Below are positions 1 to 5,662 of a DNA stretch of 7,373 nucleotides, in pieces. The stretch comes from JAOAJF01 sp046295675 (GTDB taxonomy: Archaea > Micrarchaeota > Micrarchaeia > Anstonellales > Anstonellaceae), in the NCBI GenBank assembly GCA_046295675.1, contig JBKBMW010000039.1, positions 1-7,373 of the forward strand. Reading direction: 5' to 3'. The position numbers and the translations under genes were made by a program. The notes beneath the pieces were generated by a model, which was given only the letters and a program-made list of their open reading frames with translations, ran no database searches and was not told where the DNA came from. Every line of letters begins with the position of its first letter. Position 1 is the first letter of the stretch.

Positions 1-506
1 AAAATAACGGCTGGATCATTTACCAATGCCCTAGCAATGGCTACCCGTTGTCGTTGGCCTCCTGATATTTGAGATGGATAATAATCAGCCCTATGCTCCA
101 AACCTAATTTTTTCAAAAGCTCCATTCCTTTTTTTATTCGCTCTGGATATGGGACTTCATAAAACATAAGTGGTAAAATAACATTTTCCAATGCAGTTAA
201 AGATGGGATAAGATTAAAATTTTGAAAAACAAAACCAATCTTTTTTCCTCTAAAATTAGAAAGTTGTTCATCGTTTAACTGGCTTGTATTCACTCCATCT
301 ATATAAATGCTTCCTTTTGTAGGTCTGTCTAACAATCCCAATAGGTTTAATAAAGTGCTTTTTCCAGAGCCAGAAGGTCCGATAATCGATACTCGCTCCC
401 CCTCCTTTATTTTAATACTTACATTATCTATTGCATAAACCTTTTCTTGACCCATCTGGTACATCTTTGTCACACTTTCTAATCTCAATACTTCTTTCTG
501 TTGCAT
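1..506 (-). CDS. ABC transporter ATP-binding protein, LolD/MacB-type exporter family (3' end outside window)
   Basis: I translated this partial gene by hand from the ATG at 506; 168 codons are present before the window ends. Visible motifs are Walker A GPSGSGKST (residues 43-51), Q-loop glutamine Gln95 in VFQNFNLIP, and ABC signature SGGQRQRVAIARAL (148-161). The sequence stops at NDPAVI, just before the expected Walker B aspartate. The N-terminal layout (LESVTKMY, then YAIDNVSIKIKEGERVSIIGPSGSGK) and the LNLLGLLDRPTKGSIYIDG segment are typical of the LolD/MacB/FtsE-like class, which powers lipoprotein or macrolide exporters and many uncharacterised archaeal FtsX-domain permeases. It would act at the cytoplasmic face, hydrolysing ATP for a membrane partner. 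No permease is visible; it is probably downstream, beyond position 1. A GAGGG Shine-Dalgarno 6 nt before the ATG supports the start. The family call is strong; the substrate is unknown. Confidence 0.93.
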   Translation of the reverse strand, partial: MQQKEVLRLESVTKMYQMGQEKVYAIDNVSIKIKEGERVSIIGPSGSGKSTLLNLLGLLDRPTKGSIYIDGVNTSQLNDEQLSNFRGKKIGFVFQNFNLIPSLTALENVILPLMFYEVPYPERIKKGMELLKKLGLEHRADYYPSQISGGQRQRVAIARALVNDPAVI

Positions 507-573
507 ATTATACCCTCAAGCTAAGAAAAAATTTTTCCATTTTTATCAACAATTCAGATGTTTTTGTATAACA
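507..573 (-). promoter_or_regulatory. Leader, Shine-Dalgarno and possible TATA box of the ABC ATPase gene
   Basis: Read on the minus strand, GAGGG lies at 517-513, 6 nt before the ATG at 506, and is a good match to the archaeal anti-Shine-Dalgarno. A TATA-like TTATACAAA lies at 573-565, which would place a start site near 540 and give a leader of roughly 35 nt. The Shine-Dalgarno is clear. The TATA box is only a plausible match in very AT-rich DNA. Confidence 0.5.
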
Positions 574-610
574 TTTTTTCAAAATTTTTAGTTGCTTTTT
601 TTCTTCTTTA

Positions 611-642
611 AAATTTTAGAATTTAGAAATTTTAGAATTTAG
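611..642. repeat. Perfect tandem duplication of a 16-bp AT-rich unit
   Basis: The unit AAATTTTAGAATTTAG occurs at 611-626 and again, identical, at 627-642. It sits about 25 bp upstream of the promoter of the 65-aa membrane protein gene, between that gene and the divergent ABC ATPase gene. The core word TTTAGAATTT appears at 615-624 and 631-640, and in inverted orientation at 915-924, just past the end of the same small gene. It could be an operator for a dimeric regulator or simply local slippage in AT-rich DNA. The rest of 507-701 holds nothing that I recognise beyond promoters. Confidence 0.7.
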
Positions 643-665
643 AGTATGTATTCATATAATTATAT

Positions 666-680
666 GGAAAAGTTTTTAAA
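666..680 (+). promoter_or_regulatory. BRE/TATA promoter of the 65-aa membrane protein gene
   Basis: A purine-rich BRE-like GGAAAAG (666-672) is followed directly by TTTTTAAA (673-680). The TATA centre is about 25 nt before the A of the ATG at 702, so the predicted transcript starts at or next to the start codon (leaderless). There is no Shine-Dalgarno in the T-rich stretch before the ATG, which agrees. Confidence 0.65.
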
Positions 681-701
681 GTTAACTTCCAAAATTTTTT
701 T

Positions 702-899
702 ATGGGCTCAAAAACAAAGATATTGCTTGATACAGCAAGATTTCTGGTTTCTCTTGGTGCTGCTTATTTATCTTATTATTCTTGGCAAAGCATAAGAGCA
801 AATGACCCGCCTACCTATCCAATTGTTGCAGGAATAATCACTTTTATTGTTCTTATTCTTCTTTTTAGAAGCTTTTCAAAAGGCGAGGGATCTGCTTAA
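702..899 (+). CDS. Small two-helix membrane protein, function unknown
   Basis: I do not recognise a family for this 65-residue protein. It has a short basic N-terminus (GSKTK), a first predicted membrane helix at about residues 11-28 with aromatic residues YLSYYSW at its end, a polar turn with Pro36-Pro37, a second very hydrophobic helix at about 40-55 (IVAGIITFIVLILLF), and a short tail RSFSKGEGSA. By the positive-inside rule the Lys/Arg residues at both ends suggest a hairpin with both termini in the cytoplasm. The ATG is supported by a TATA box at leaderless distance. It stands alone, convergent with the PfkB kinase gene 25 bp downstream. A real gene is likely because of the promoter placement and the coherent two-helix pattern. 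Confidence 0.75.
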   Translation: MGSKTKILLDTARFLVSLGAAYLSYYSWQSIRANDPPTYPIVAGIITFIVLILLFRSFSKGEGSA

Positions 900-933
900 A
901 ACCTAAAAACACTAAAATTCTAAATTAGAATTT
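900..933. terminator. Inverted repeat and T-tracts between convergent genes
   Basis: Between the stop codons of the 65-aa gene and the convergent kinase gene lies a 19-nt palindrome at 915-933 (9-bp arms AAATTCTAA and TTAGAATTT around one base), overlapping the kinase stop codon at 925-927. Read on the minus strand it is followed by TTTTAGTGTTTTTAGG, a T-rich run of the kind that ends archaeal transcription. It probably terminates the kinase transcript. Evidence for terminating the plus-strand gene is weaker because that strand is A-rich here. Confidence 0.45.
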
Positions 934-1854
934 AAAATATTGCTTAATTGTTTCCCTTTTTGGCATTCCTTGTGCTCCAGCATGCATTACTTTTGCTGCA
1001 GCAGCAGCATGTCCCATTCTAACAGCTTCAAAAAGAGAACGACCTTCGATTTTTCCACATATAGTTCCTGCTGCAAATGCATCTCCTGCCCCCAAAGTAT
1101 CTATAACATAAGGTGCGTCAAAAGGAGGAACATAAATCGTTTTTTGTTCATTAGTAGATATCAATGCAGGTTTATGGCCATCTTTTACTATACATATAAA
1201 ATTGAATTCTCTAGCCAGCTCCTTTGCAGCTTCCTCAGAACCAGAGCCAGAAATCTCGGTCAATTCTTTTCTGTTTACAATAAGCATGTCTGTTTTTTCC
1301 AAAACTTTTGCAAGTCTTTCTGCCCCAAGCCTGGAGGCTGCCCTTCCAGGGTCAAAAGATATCGGGATGTTATTTTTATAAGCAATTTTAGAAATCTTTT
1401 CCAGCCAAGTTAATGATGTGCCTGTAAGATGAATCCATTTTGATTGAGAAATTTTTTTTTCATCAAAAGCTCGTCTATCTTCAATACAACCCTTATCCTC
1501 TATAACCATAACCTGCCCTTCTTTATCTATTAATATTACTGATAGTCCAGTCCTTCCACCTTCAATAATTTTTATTTGGGAAGTATCCAAGCCCATATTT
1601 TTTAGCTTCTGAAGCAAAAACTTACCATGTTGGTCTTTTCCAACATTCGCAATCAAGCTTGCCTTATGGCCAAGTTTGATGCAGTTTAAGGCAACATTAC
1701 AGGCACTCCCTCCAGGTCCAATTTCTGGAGGAAGATACATAAAAGTGGTTTTGTCTATTTGGGGCATACTTTCTATATAATCCCTTATATCATAAACCAA
1801 ATGGCCAGCACAGAGTATAAACTTTTTTTTATCTTTAACTTTTTTTTCCTTCAT
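925..1854 (-). CDS. PfkB/ribokinase-family carbohydrate or nucleoside kinase
   Basis: This 309-aa protein is full length for the family, which phosphorylates a sugar, nucleoside or sugar phosphate using a nucleotide donor in the cytoplasm. Substrate-side motifs come first: a GGSACNVALNCIKLG stretch (48-62) and NVGKDQHG (70-77), matching PfkB signature 1. FDPGRAA lies at 167-173, NRKE at 194-197 and KDG at 224-226. The signature 2 sequence DTLGAGDAFAAG (252-263) contains the anion-hole GAGD with the catalytic base Asp258; the usual DTTGAGD has Leu in place of the second Thr. The FDPG segment resembles archaeal nucleoside kinases, but ribokinase, ribose-1-phosphate kinase or inosine/guanosine kinase activity cannot be separated by eye. 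The N-terminus is unusually lysine-rich (KEKKVKDKKK). The start is supported by a TATA box 26 nt upstream. It is a single-gene unit, with no sugar-pathway neighbours. Confidence 0.92.
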   Translation of the reverse strand: MKEKKVKDKKKFILCAGHLVYDIRDYIESMPQIDKTTFMYLPPEIGPGGSACNVALNCIKLGHKASLIANVGKDQHGKFLLQKLKNMGLDTSQIKIIEGGRTGLSVILIDKEGQVMVIEDKGCIEDRRAFDEKKISQSKWIHLTGTSLTWLEKISKIAYKNNIPISFDPGRAASRLGAERLAKVLEKTDMLIVNRKELTEISGSGSEEAAKELAREFNFICIVKDGHKPALISTNEQKTIYVPPFDAPYVIDTLGAGDAFAAGTICGKIEGRSLFEAVRMGHAAAAAKVMHAGAQGMPKRETIKQYFKF

Positions 1855-1874
1855 AAATTGAACTTTACACTCAA

Positions 1875-1885
1875 CTTATAAAAAG
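1875..1885 (-). promoter_or_regulatory. TATA box of the PfkB-family kinase gene
   Basis: Read on the minus strand, CTTTTTATAAG is centred at about 1880, 26 nt before the A of the kinase ATG at 1854. This predicts a leaderless transcript, and no Shine-Dalgarno precedes the ATG (GTAAAGTTCAATTT). An upstream AAA provides a weak BRE. Confidence 0.6.
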
Positions 1886-1950
1886 TTTATGCAGGATGTG
1901 TTTTGATTCTCAAATGGAGTTGGGTATAAGAAGTTATCTATAAGTTAAGT

Positions 1951-1966
1951 TGGGAAGATTTTTAAA
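1951..1966 (+). promoter_or_regulatory. BRE/TATA promoter upstream of the 66-aa membrane protein gene
   Basis: TGGGAAGA followed by TTTTTAAA (1959-1966) matches the BRE/TATA form seen at 666-680. The predicted start of transcription is near 1988-1990. That gives a leader of about 48 nt before the ATG at 2037, unlike the leaderless genes nearby. The leader contains the hairpin at 1995-2017. Confidence 0.55.
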
Positions 1967-1994
1967 CCTTGGAAAATAATTATTACTAAGAATA

Positions 1995-2017
1995 GCTAAA
2001 AAGCTCAAAGCTTTAGC
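1995..2017 (+). promoter_or_regulatory. Predicted 5'-leader hairpin before the 66-aa membrane protein gene
   Basis: GCT (1995-1997), a 2-nt AA bulge, AAAGCT (2000-2005), loop CAA (2006-2008), AGCTTT (2009-2014) and AGC (2015-2017) form a 9-bp stem. It would lie within a few bases of the predicted 5' end of the transcript and about 20 nt before the ATG. It could protect the 5' end or affect translation. No known riboswitch is recognised. Confidence 0.4.
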
Positions 2018-2036
2018 CAGATTAAGATGGATTTTT

Positions 2037-2237
2037 ATGAAAAACCCCTATTTTCTATTTTCCCTCAGATGGCTTCTTACACTTTTTCTTGCCTTTTTTC
2101 TTTTTATTTTGATAGATTCCTCAGATAGAAATGTTCGCTTTTTAGCCGCAATCTTATTAATAATTTTTTTACAAATTAGAGAGCTCATTACCTTTAAAAT
2201 GGAGGATTATAACCTAAAAAAAAAGCAAAGTAATTAA
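2037..2237 (+). CDS. Small two-helix membrane protein, function unknown
   Basis: I do not recognise a family for this 66-residue protein. It has a basic N-terminus (MKNPYFLFSLR), helix 1 at about residues 12-26 (WLLTLFLAFFLFILI), a short polar turn DSSDRNVR, helix 2 at about 33-47 (VRFLAAILLIIFLQI), and a charged lysine-rich tail ending KKKQSN. Both ends carry positive charge, consistent with a cytoplasm-in/in hairpin. The ATG has no strong Shine-Dalgarno. The frame stays open upstream back to 1980 without an ATG, GTG or TTG, so a longer product would need a non-standard start. An overlapping ATG at 2027 in another frame gives only about 35 residues and is less likely. The tRNA gene follows 44 bp downstream on the same strand. 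Confidence 0.65.
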   Translation: MKNPYFLFSLRWLLTLFLAFFLFILIDSSDRNVRFLAAILLIIFLQIRELITFKMEDYNLKKKQSN

Positions 2238-2281
2238 TAATATTTCCATCATTATTACTTATTTATATTGAGTTATCCTGA

Positions 2282-2353
2282 GCCCTCGTAGCTCAGTGGT
2301 AGAGCGCTTGCATGGTAAGCAAGAGGTCGCGAGTTCAATCCTCGCCGAGGGCT
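2282..2353 (+). tRNA. tRNA-Thr (anticodon GGU)
   Basis: A complete cloverleaf of 72 nt can be folded by hand. The acceptor stem is GCCCTCG/CGAGGGC (2282-2288 with 2346-2352), the D stem GCTC/GAGC, the anticodon stem CTTGC/GCAAG with loop ATGGTAA, and the T stem GCGAG/CTCGC with loop TTCAATC. The anticodon GGT at 2314-2316 reads ACC and ACU. The G1-C72 and C2-G71 pairs together with G35 and U36 are the known threonine identity elements. The discriminator is U73, as expected for archaeal rather than bacterial tRNA-Thr. There is no intron and CCA is not encoded. All stems pair perfectly. A TATA-like TTTATATT lies at 2262-2269, so the 5' leader of the precursor should be very short. Confidence 0.96.
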
Positions 2354-2378
2354 TTTAAAACCCTTTAGTCCTACTTTT

Positions 2379-2408
2379 TAACACAAAAGTTTTCTAACAC
2401 AAAGGTTT
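2379..2408. repeat. Imperfect 16-bp-period direct repeat upstream of the surface-protein promoter
   Basis: TAACACAAAAGTTT (2379-2392) recurs as TAACACAAAGGTTT (2395-2408), 13 of 14 positions identical with a 16-bp period. The second copy carries the purine-rich AAAGG that acts as a BRE-like element for the TATA at 2406-2413, and the first copy may be a duplicated version of it. The T-run in 2375-2379 may also end the tRNA-Thr transcript. Confidence 0.6.
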
Positions 2409-2413
2409 ATATA
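2401..2413 (+). promoter_or_regulatory. BRE/TATA promoter of the large surface-protein gene
   Basis: AAAGG (2401-2405) followed by TTTATATA (2406-2413) is the strongest archaeal promoter match in the window. It predicts a start near 2436 and a leader of about 45-50 nt. The duplicated element at 2425-2432 could support a second start near 2455. A possible Shine-Dalgarno GGAG lies at 2474-2477, before the ATGs at 2482 and 2488, so this mRNA is leadered, unlike the short genes nearby. Confidence 0.6.
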
Positions 2414-2454
2414 TCTATCTTTTGTAATATATCTATCTTTTGTAATTTTGTAAT
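2409..2454. repeat. Tandem 18-bp duplication over the surface-protein TATA region
   Basis: ATATATCTATCTTTTGTA is repeated perfectly at 2409-2426 and 2427-2444. It is followed by a further 9-bp echo, TTTTGTAAT (2438-2446 and 2446-2454). The duplication copies the 3' part of the TATA element, so a second TATA-like TAATATAT appears at 2425-2432. Confidence 0.75.
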
Positions 2455-2487
2455 ATGTATATTTCCTCTAAATGGAGTGTGATGTAT

Positions 2488-2568
2488 ATGAAAAATTTAA
2501 GTCTTAAATTCTTCTTCCTTTGTTTGTTTTCATTATCTTTATTTTTAATTCCTCTTTTGCATCTATAA
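2488..2568 (+). other. Out-of-frame signal-peptide start of the surface-protein gene (apparent 1-nt frameshift)
   Basis: The ATG at 2488 (also 2482 in the same frame, giving Met-Tyr-Met) follows the GGAG at 2474-2477. It encodes MKNLSLKFFFLCLFSLSL, a textbook Sec signal peptide start with two lysines and a long hydrophobic core, but this frame stops at 2566-2568. The big surface-protein frame has an in-frame stop at 2505-2507 and no ATG before its hydrophobic start. Adding one T in any of the tracts T4 (2527-2530), T5 (2542-2546) or T4 (2555-2558) joins the two frames. With the extra T in the T5 tract the N-terminus would end FNSSFA before SISITN, a good signal peptidase I site. This is either a sequencing/assembly indel, a real frameshift mutation, or slippage-based control. 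Confidence 0.75.
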
Positions 2569-5500
2569 GTATAACTAATCTTTCTACAAACGTTTCACCT
2601 ATCATTATACCTGACAACTCTACTTCTTTTGTGGTTCAGATAAATGTAAGTACAAATACAACAACTGATGAACAGGCACTTAATGTTTCTATTGATCAAT
2701 ACTGTTCTTCTGGTTCTAATTTTACCAACACCTCTGAGATAGTTGCAGGACCTATTAATTGGTCTACTAACTGTACCTTTAATACAAGTGCTTTTGGTGA
2801 AGGATTTAATAATTTAACCATTATAGCTATAGGTAATTTATCAAATAATACTTCAGAAAATCTATCTTTTATTGCAGATTATAGCCCCCCAGATTTTATC
2901 AATTTTAGTTCTACTAATGTTGAAGAAAATGATATTTTTTATTCCCCTGCAGAAGGCTATAACCTTATACATGTAAAGATAGGTATCAATGATTCTTATA
3001 CTAATATAACCAATGCTACAGTTTCTTTTAAATTTGCTGCTAATTCCACTACCTTTTGTTCCCCTATAGCATTAAATGGAACTACTGGGGGTAACTGGTC
3101 AAATAGCACTGGTTGTAATGTTACTCAAACAATTTTAGATTATAATATCACTAACCCTATTGAGGCAGTAGCAATTATAAATGCAACTGATCAAGCAGGG
3201 CATTCCAATAATTTTTCTATAAACTTTTTATTGCATAATTTGGGAGCAGTTCAAGGCCCTCCAGGAAATCTCTCTACTTGTTTTAAAGAAGGCACAGGTA
3301 CAACTAATTTTTCTTTAATAGATAATTTTGCTGCTGTTAACCTAGTACAAGTAATTGAAATTAATGGTTCAGCTAACTGTAATCCTATGAATCAGAGTTT
3401 GCCATGGGGGGATACATTTAAAAAAGTTGCAACATTTAATTTCACTTCTGTAAATCTAAGCACCAAAGAGCAAGCAGAGCAGGCCATGAGTGCAATCGGG
3501 GAATTAATCCAAGTCCAAATTGGAAAACCATTTTCTTTTCAACAATCTAGAATTTTTGTGAATTCTTCATCTGCCCCTTATCTTAACACAAGTGCCAGTA
3601 TTACCTTATATGATCTGCCATTTAGTTATACTCCAACGGTTACTTATGATGGTGGAGGGAATGGTTCTGTTAATCTCTCCTGGTCACAAGGTGGATTTGA
3701 CAATGCATTTGGATTTTATACTGGTAATCTAACAATCAATGTATCTGGATTTTCAGGATATAATATTTCTGATAACGCTTCTCCAACCATCACAATTTCC
3801 TCTCCTCAAACTTCTGTTGATTATTCCACAAACCAATTAATTAATGTAAGTGCAAATGGAACTGGAACTGCTATCTCAAATCTAACTATAACAATTACCA
3901 ATAGCAGTGGTTCAACACTGCACAATAGTGTTTATATCTATAATTCTACTAATAGTGCAAACTGTACTAATACCACTGCTGGTTGGGATGTGATTAATTG
4001 TATTTTGACTAATGTAAGTCTCCCAGTCCTTAAAAATGGTTCTTATAACATTACTGTTCAAGCTTATGATTATGGAGGAACTTCAGGAAATGCCAACTCT
4101 TCATCTTTAAACTTTACAAATCATAATAACAGCGCCCCAGTTTTAGTGGTAAATTTAACTTGGTTATCTAATAGTAGCGGGCATAAAGCATTTTTAATAG
4201 CAGGTGTTAGTGATAATGATGGCGCATCTGATATCTCAACTATCACTCCCTACTTAAATAACTCTAATTTTACCTGCTCGCAATATTCTAATTCCTCCAA
4301 TGGAACATTCTTTAATGTAACTTTCGTTTGCCAGCCAAATGGATCTTATAGCTCTGATCCATTTAATGTTAATTTAAGTTTTGTTGACTCTTTCAATGCA
4401 TCTGTCAATACTTCTAATGTTGTTATTACATTACCAAATTTTGCTCCAAATATCTCTTCAGTTAATATCACTCCATCCACAGCTTATAACTTTACAAATC
4501 TTACTTGTTCTGTAATTGTCTCTGATCCAGATTCAGACACCTTAAACAATTATACTTATATTTGGTATGTAAATGGTAGCAATGTCTTTAATCAAACTTT
4601 TACAACTAATTCAAATAGTACTTTAACAACAGGAAATTATACTTTTTATGACAATATCACTTGCTCGGTTTTGATAAAAGATGAATTTAATGCTTCAAAT
4701 ACTTCCAATGCCACCAAAACTATTTCATTTGCCGCATCCTCTGTTGCCTCTTTAGACTCAAATAACATAACAAATCAATCTCTGGATATCTCATTTAATA
4801 CTAATAATCTAAGCGTTGCACACCTTTATATAGCTAATAACACCACCCTCTCCAATATTTCAAACGAGTACCCTGCAGGTTTAATCTTTATTTCTAATGC
4901 AAACCTATCTACTGGGGATTTAGCATTTAATAATTCCAAAGCACAAAATTTTGCTAATCTAACTATTTTACTTGGACCAGCAGGTTTAACCTTTAGCCCA
5001 AATATTACAGTTAGCTTTAACTATTCTACTTTAAGTTCTTCTGTTCAATCCTATATCGATTCTTTATTACCTTCTGGTGATTTAATAGTCAAAAAATGCA
5101 ATAACGATGGAAATAACTGCATTTCTGTTCCTATAACTGGCTATGATATTTCTCTTAATATCATTAATGTAAGTATTGGAAGCTTCTCAATTTTAGGTTT
5201 ATATGATAATAGCCAACCTCCTTCTCAATCTTCCTCTTCAAGTGGAGGAGGTTCTGGTGGAGGAACATTTTCTAATCCAAGGCCTTCTTATACTCCTCCC
5301 TTACAACCGCAGGAACAACCACCACCATCTCAACCATCTCAACCTAAAGAACAACCACAAACATCTAAAACACCAGTCATTGAGCCACCCTCTATGCCTC
5401 CAGCCCAACAGTCAACTCCTCCTTTAGCTGAAGAATCAACTAAAAAGCAAGAGCAACAGCCTATCTCTCCCACTGAAGAATCTAATTTGCCTTATCAAAC

Positions 5501-5618
5501 TACTCCAACTCAACAATCTGACAACTTTGTTTTAATCATGGCTGTAATTCTTGTTTTAATTGCAGCAGTTGTAGGAGGAACATTTTGGTTATTTAAACCA
5601 AAACGCAAAGGTTTATAA
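2520..5618 (+). CDS. Large sequon-rich, Ig-like cell-surface protein with C-terminal membrane anchor (S-layer or adhesin-like)
   Basis: The open frame gives 1032 residues from a TTG at 2520; the authentic start is probably 2482 or 2488 in the shifted frame. After the signal segment (cleavage expected near Ala14-Ser15 in this numbering), a beta-rich ectodomain of about 880 residues appears as successive Ig/cadherin-like modules: roughly 18-120, 121-238, an unclassified segment 239-418, 421-540, 541-642, 643-737 and 745-894. A low-complexity linker follows, Ser/Gly-rich (SSSSSGGGSGGG) then Pro/Gln-rich, to about 1001. A membrane helix at about 1003-1025 ends in a stop-transfer KPKRK. I count about 90 N-x-S/T sequons, all before the linker, and 14 cysteines in seven neighbouring pairs (such as Cys62/Cys85 and Cys860/Cys867), implying disulfides. 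Short acidic turns (SDNDGASD, SDPDSDT, CNNDGNNC) could bind Ca2+. It is probably an abundant N-glycosylated envelope protein. The exact role (S-layer, host contact or adhesion) is not determinable. Confidence 0.85.
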   Translation: MFVFIIFIFNSSFASISITNLSTNVSPIIIPDNSTSFVVQINVSTNTTTDEQALNVSIDQYCSSGSNFTNTSEIVAGPINWSTNCTFNTSAFGEGFNNLTIIAIGNLSNNTSENLSFIADYSPPDFINFSSTNVEENDIFYSPAEGYNLIHVKIGINDSYTNITNATVSFKFAANSTTFCSPIALNGTTGGNWSNSTGCNVTQTILDYNITNPIEAVAIINATDQAGHSNNFSINFLLHNLGAVQGPPGNLSTCFKEGTGTTNFSLIDNFAAVNLVQVIEINGSANCNPMNQSLPWGDTFKKVATFNFTSVNLSTKEQAEQAMSAIGELIQVQIGKPFSFQQSRIFVNSSSAPYLNTSASITLYDLPFSYTPTVTYDGGGNGSVNLSWSQGGFDNAFGFYTGNLTINVSGFSGYNISDNASPTITISSPQTSVDYSTNQLINVSANGTGTAISNLTITITNSSGSTLHNSVYIYNSTNSANCTNTTAGWDVINCILTNVSLPVLKNGSYNITVQAYDYGGTSGNANSSSLNFTNHNNSAPVLVVNLTWLSNSSGHKAFLIAGVSDNDGASDISTITPYLNNSNFTCSQYSNSSNGTFFNVTFVCQPNGSYSSDPFNVNLSFVDSFNASVNTSNVVITLPNFAPNISSVNITPSTAYNFTNLTCSVIVSDPDSDTLNNYTYIWYVNGSNVFNQTFTTNSNSTLTTGNYTFYDNITCSVLIKDEFNASNTSNATKTISFAASSVASLDSNNITNQSLDISFNTNNLSVAHLYIANNTTLSNISNEYPAGLIFISNANLSTGDLAFNNSKAQNFANLTILLGPAGLTFSPNITVSFNYSTLSSSVQSYIDSLLPSGDLIVKKCNNDGNNCISVPITGYDISLNIINVSIGSFSILGLYDNSQPPSQSSSSSGGGSGGGTFSNPRPSYTPPLQPQEQPPPSQPSQPKEQPQTSKTPVIEPPSMPPAQQSTPPLAEESTKKQEQQPISPTEESNLPYQTTPTQQSDNFVLIMAVILVLIAAVVGGTFWLFKPKRKGL

Positions 5619-5662
5619 AAACTATTTAAACCAAATATCTTTTTTATTCTTTTTATTTTTTT
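5610..5662 (+). terminator. Terminator of the surface-protein gene
   Basis: An inverted repeat GGTTTA (5610-5615) / TAAACC (5627-5632) spans the TAA stop and is followed by T-rich DNA (CTTTTTTATTCTTTTTATTT, from 5639). Archaeal termination mainly needs T-tracts, so the T-run is the stronger part of the call. It runs over the last codons of the convergent purA gene. Confidence 0.55.

Noticed and set aside
940..1413. Plus-strand open frame of 157 codons inside the kinase gene
   Set aside because: It is antisense to the well-conserved PfkB coding sequence. The product is Cys/Phe/Ser-rich with no motif, and it has no promoter or Shine-Dalgarno.
2027..2134. ATG at 2027 overlapping the 66-aa gene in another frame
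   Set aside because: It gives only about 35 residues without a clear hydrophobic pattern; the frame from 2037 has two coherent membrane helices.
2401..2454. Possible CRISPR-like or phage attachment repeat next to the tRNA
   Set aside because: There are only two adjacent copies with no spacers. The repeat does not match the tRNA 3' end, and no integrase is present in the window.
2472..2507. ATG at 2472 in the frame of the large surface protein
   Set aside because: It meets an in-frame TAA at 2505-2507 after 11 codons, so it cannot start the large protein.
5203..5427. Plus-strand open frame of 74 codons within the surface-protein gene
   Set aside because: It lies in another frame of the Pro/Gln-rich linker, giving a low-complexity Leu/His/Asn product that is a by-product of the repetitive codons.
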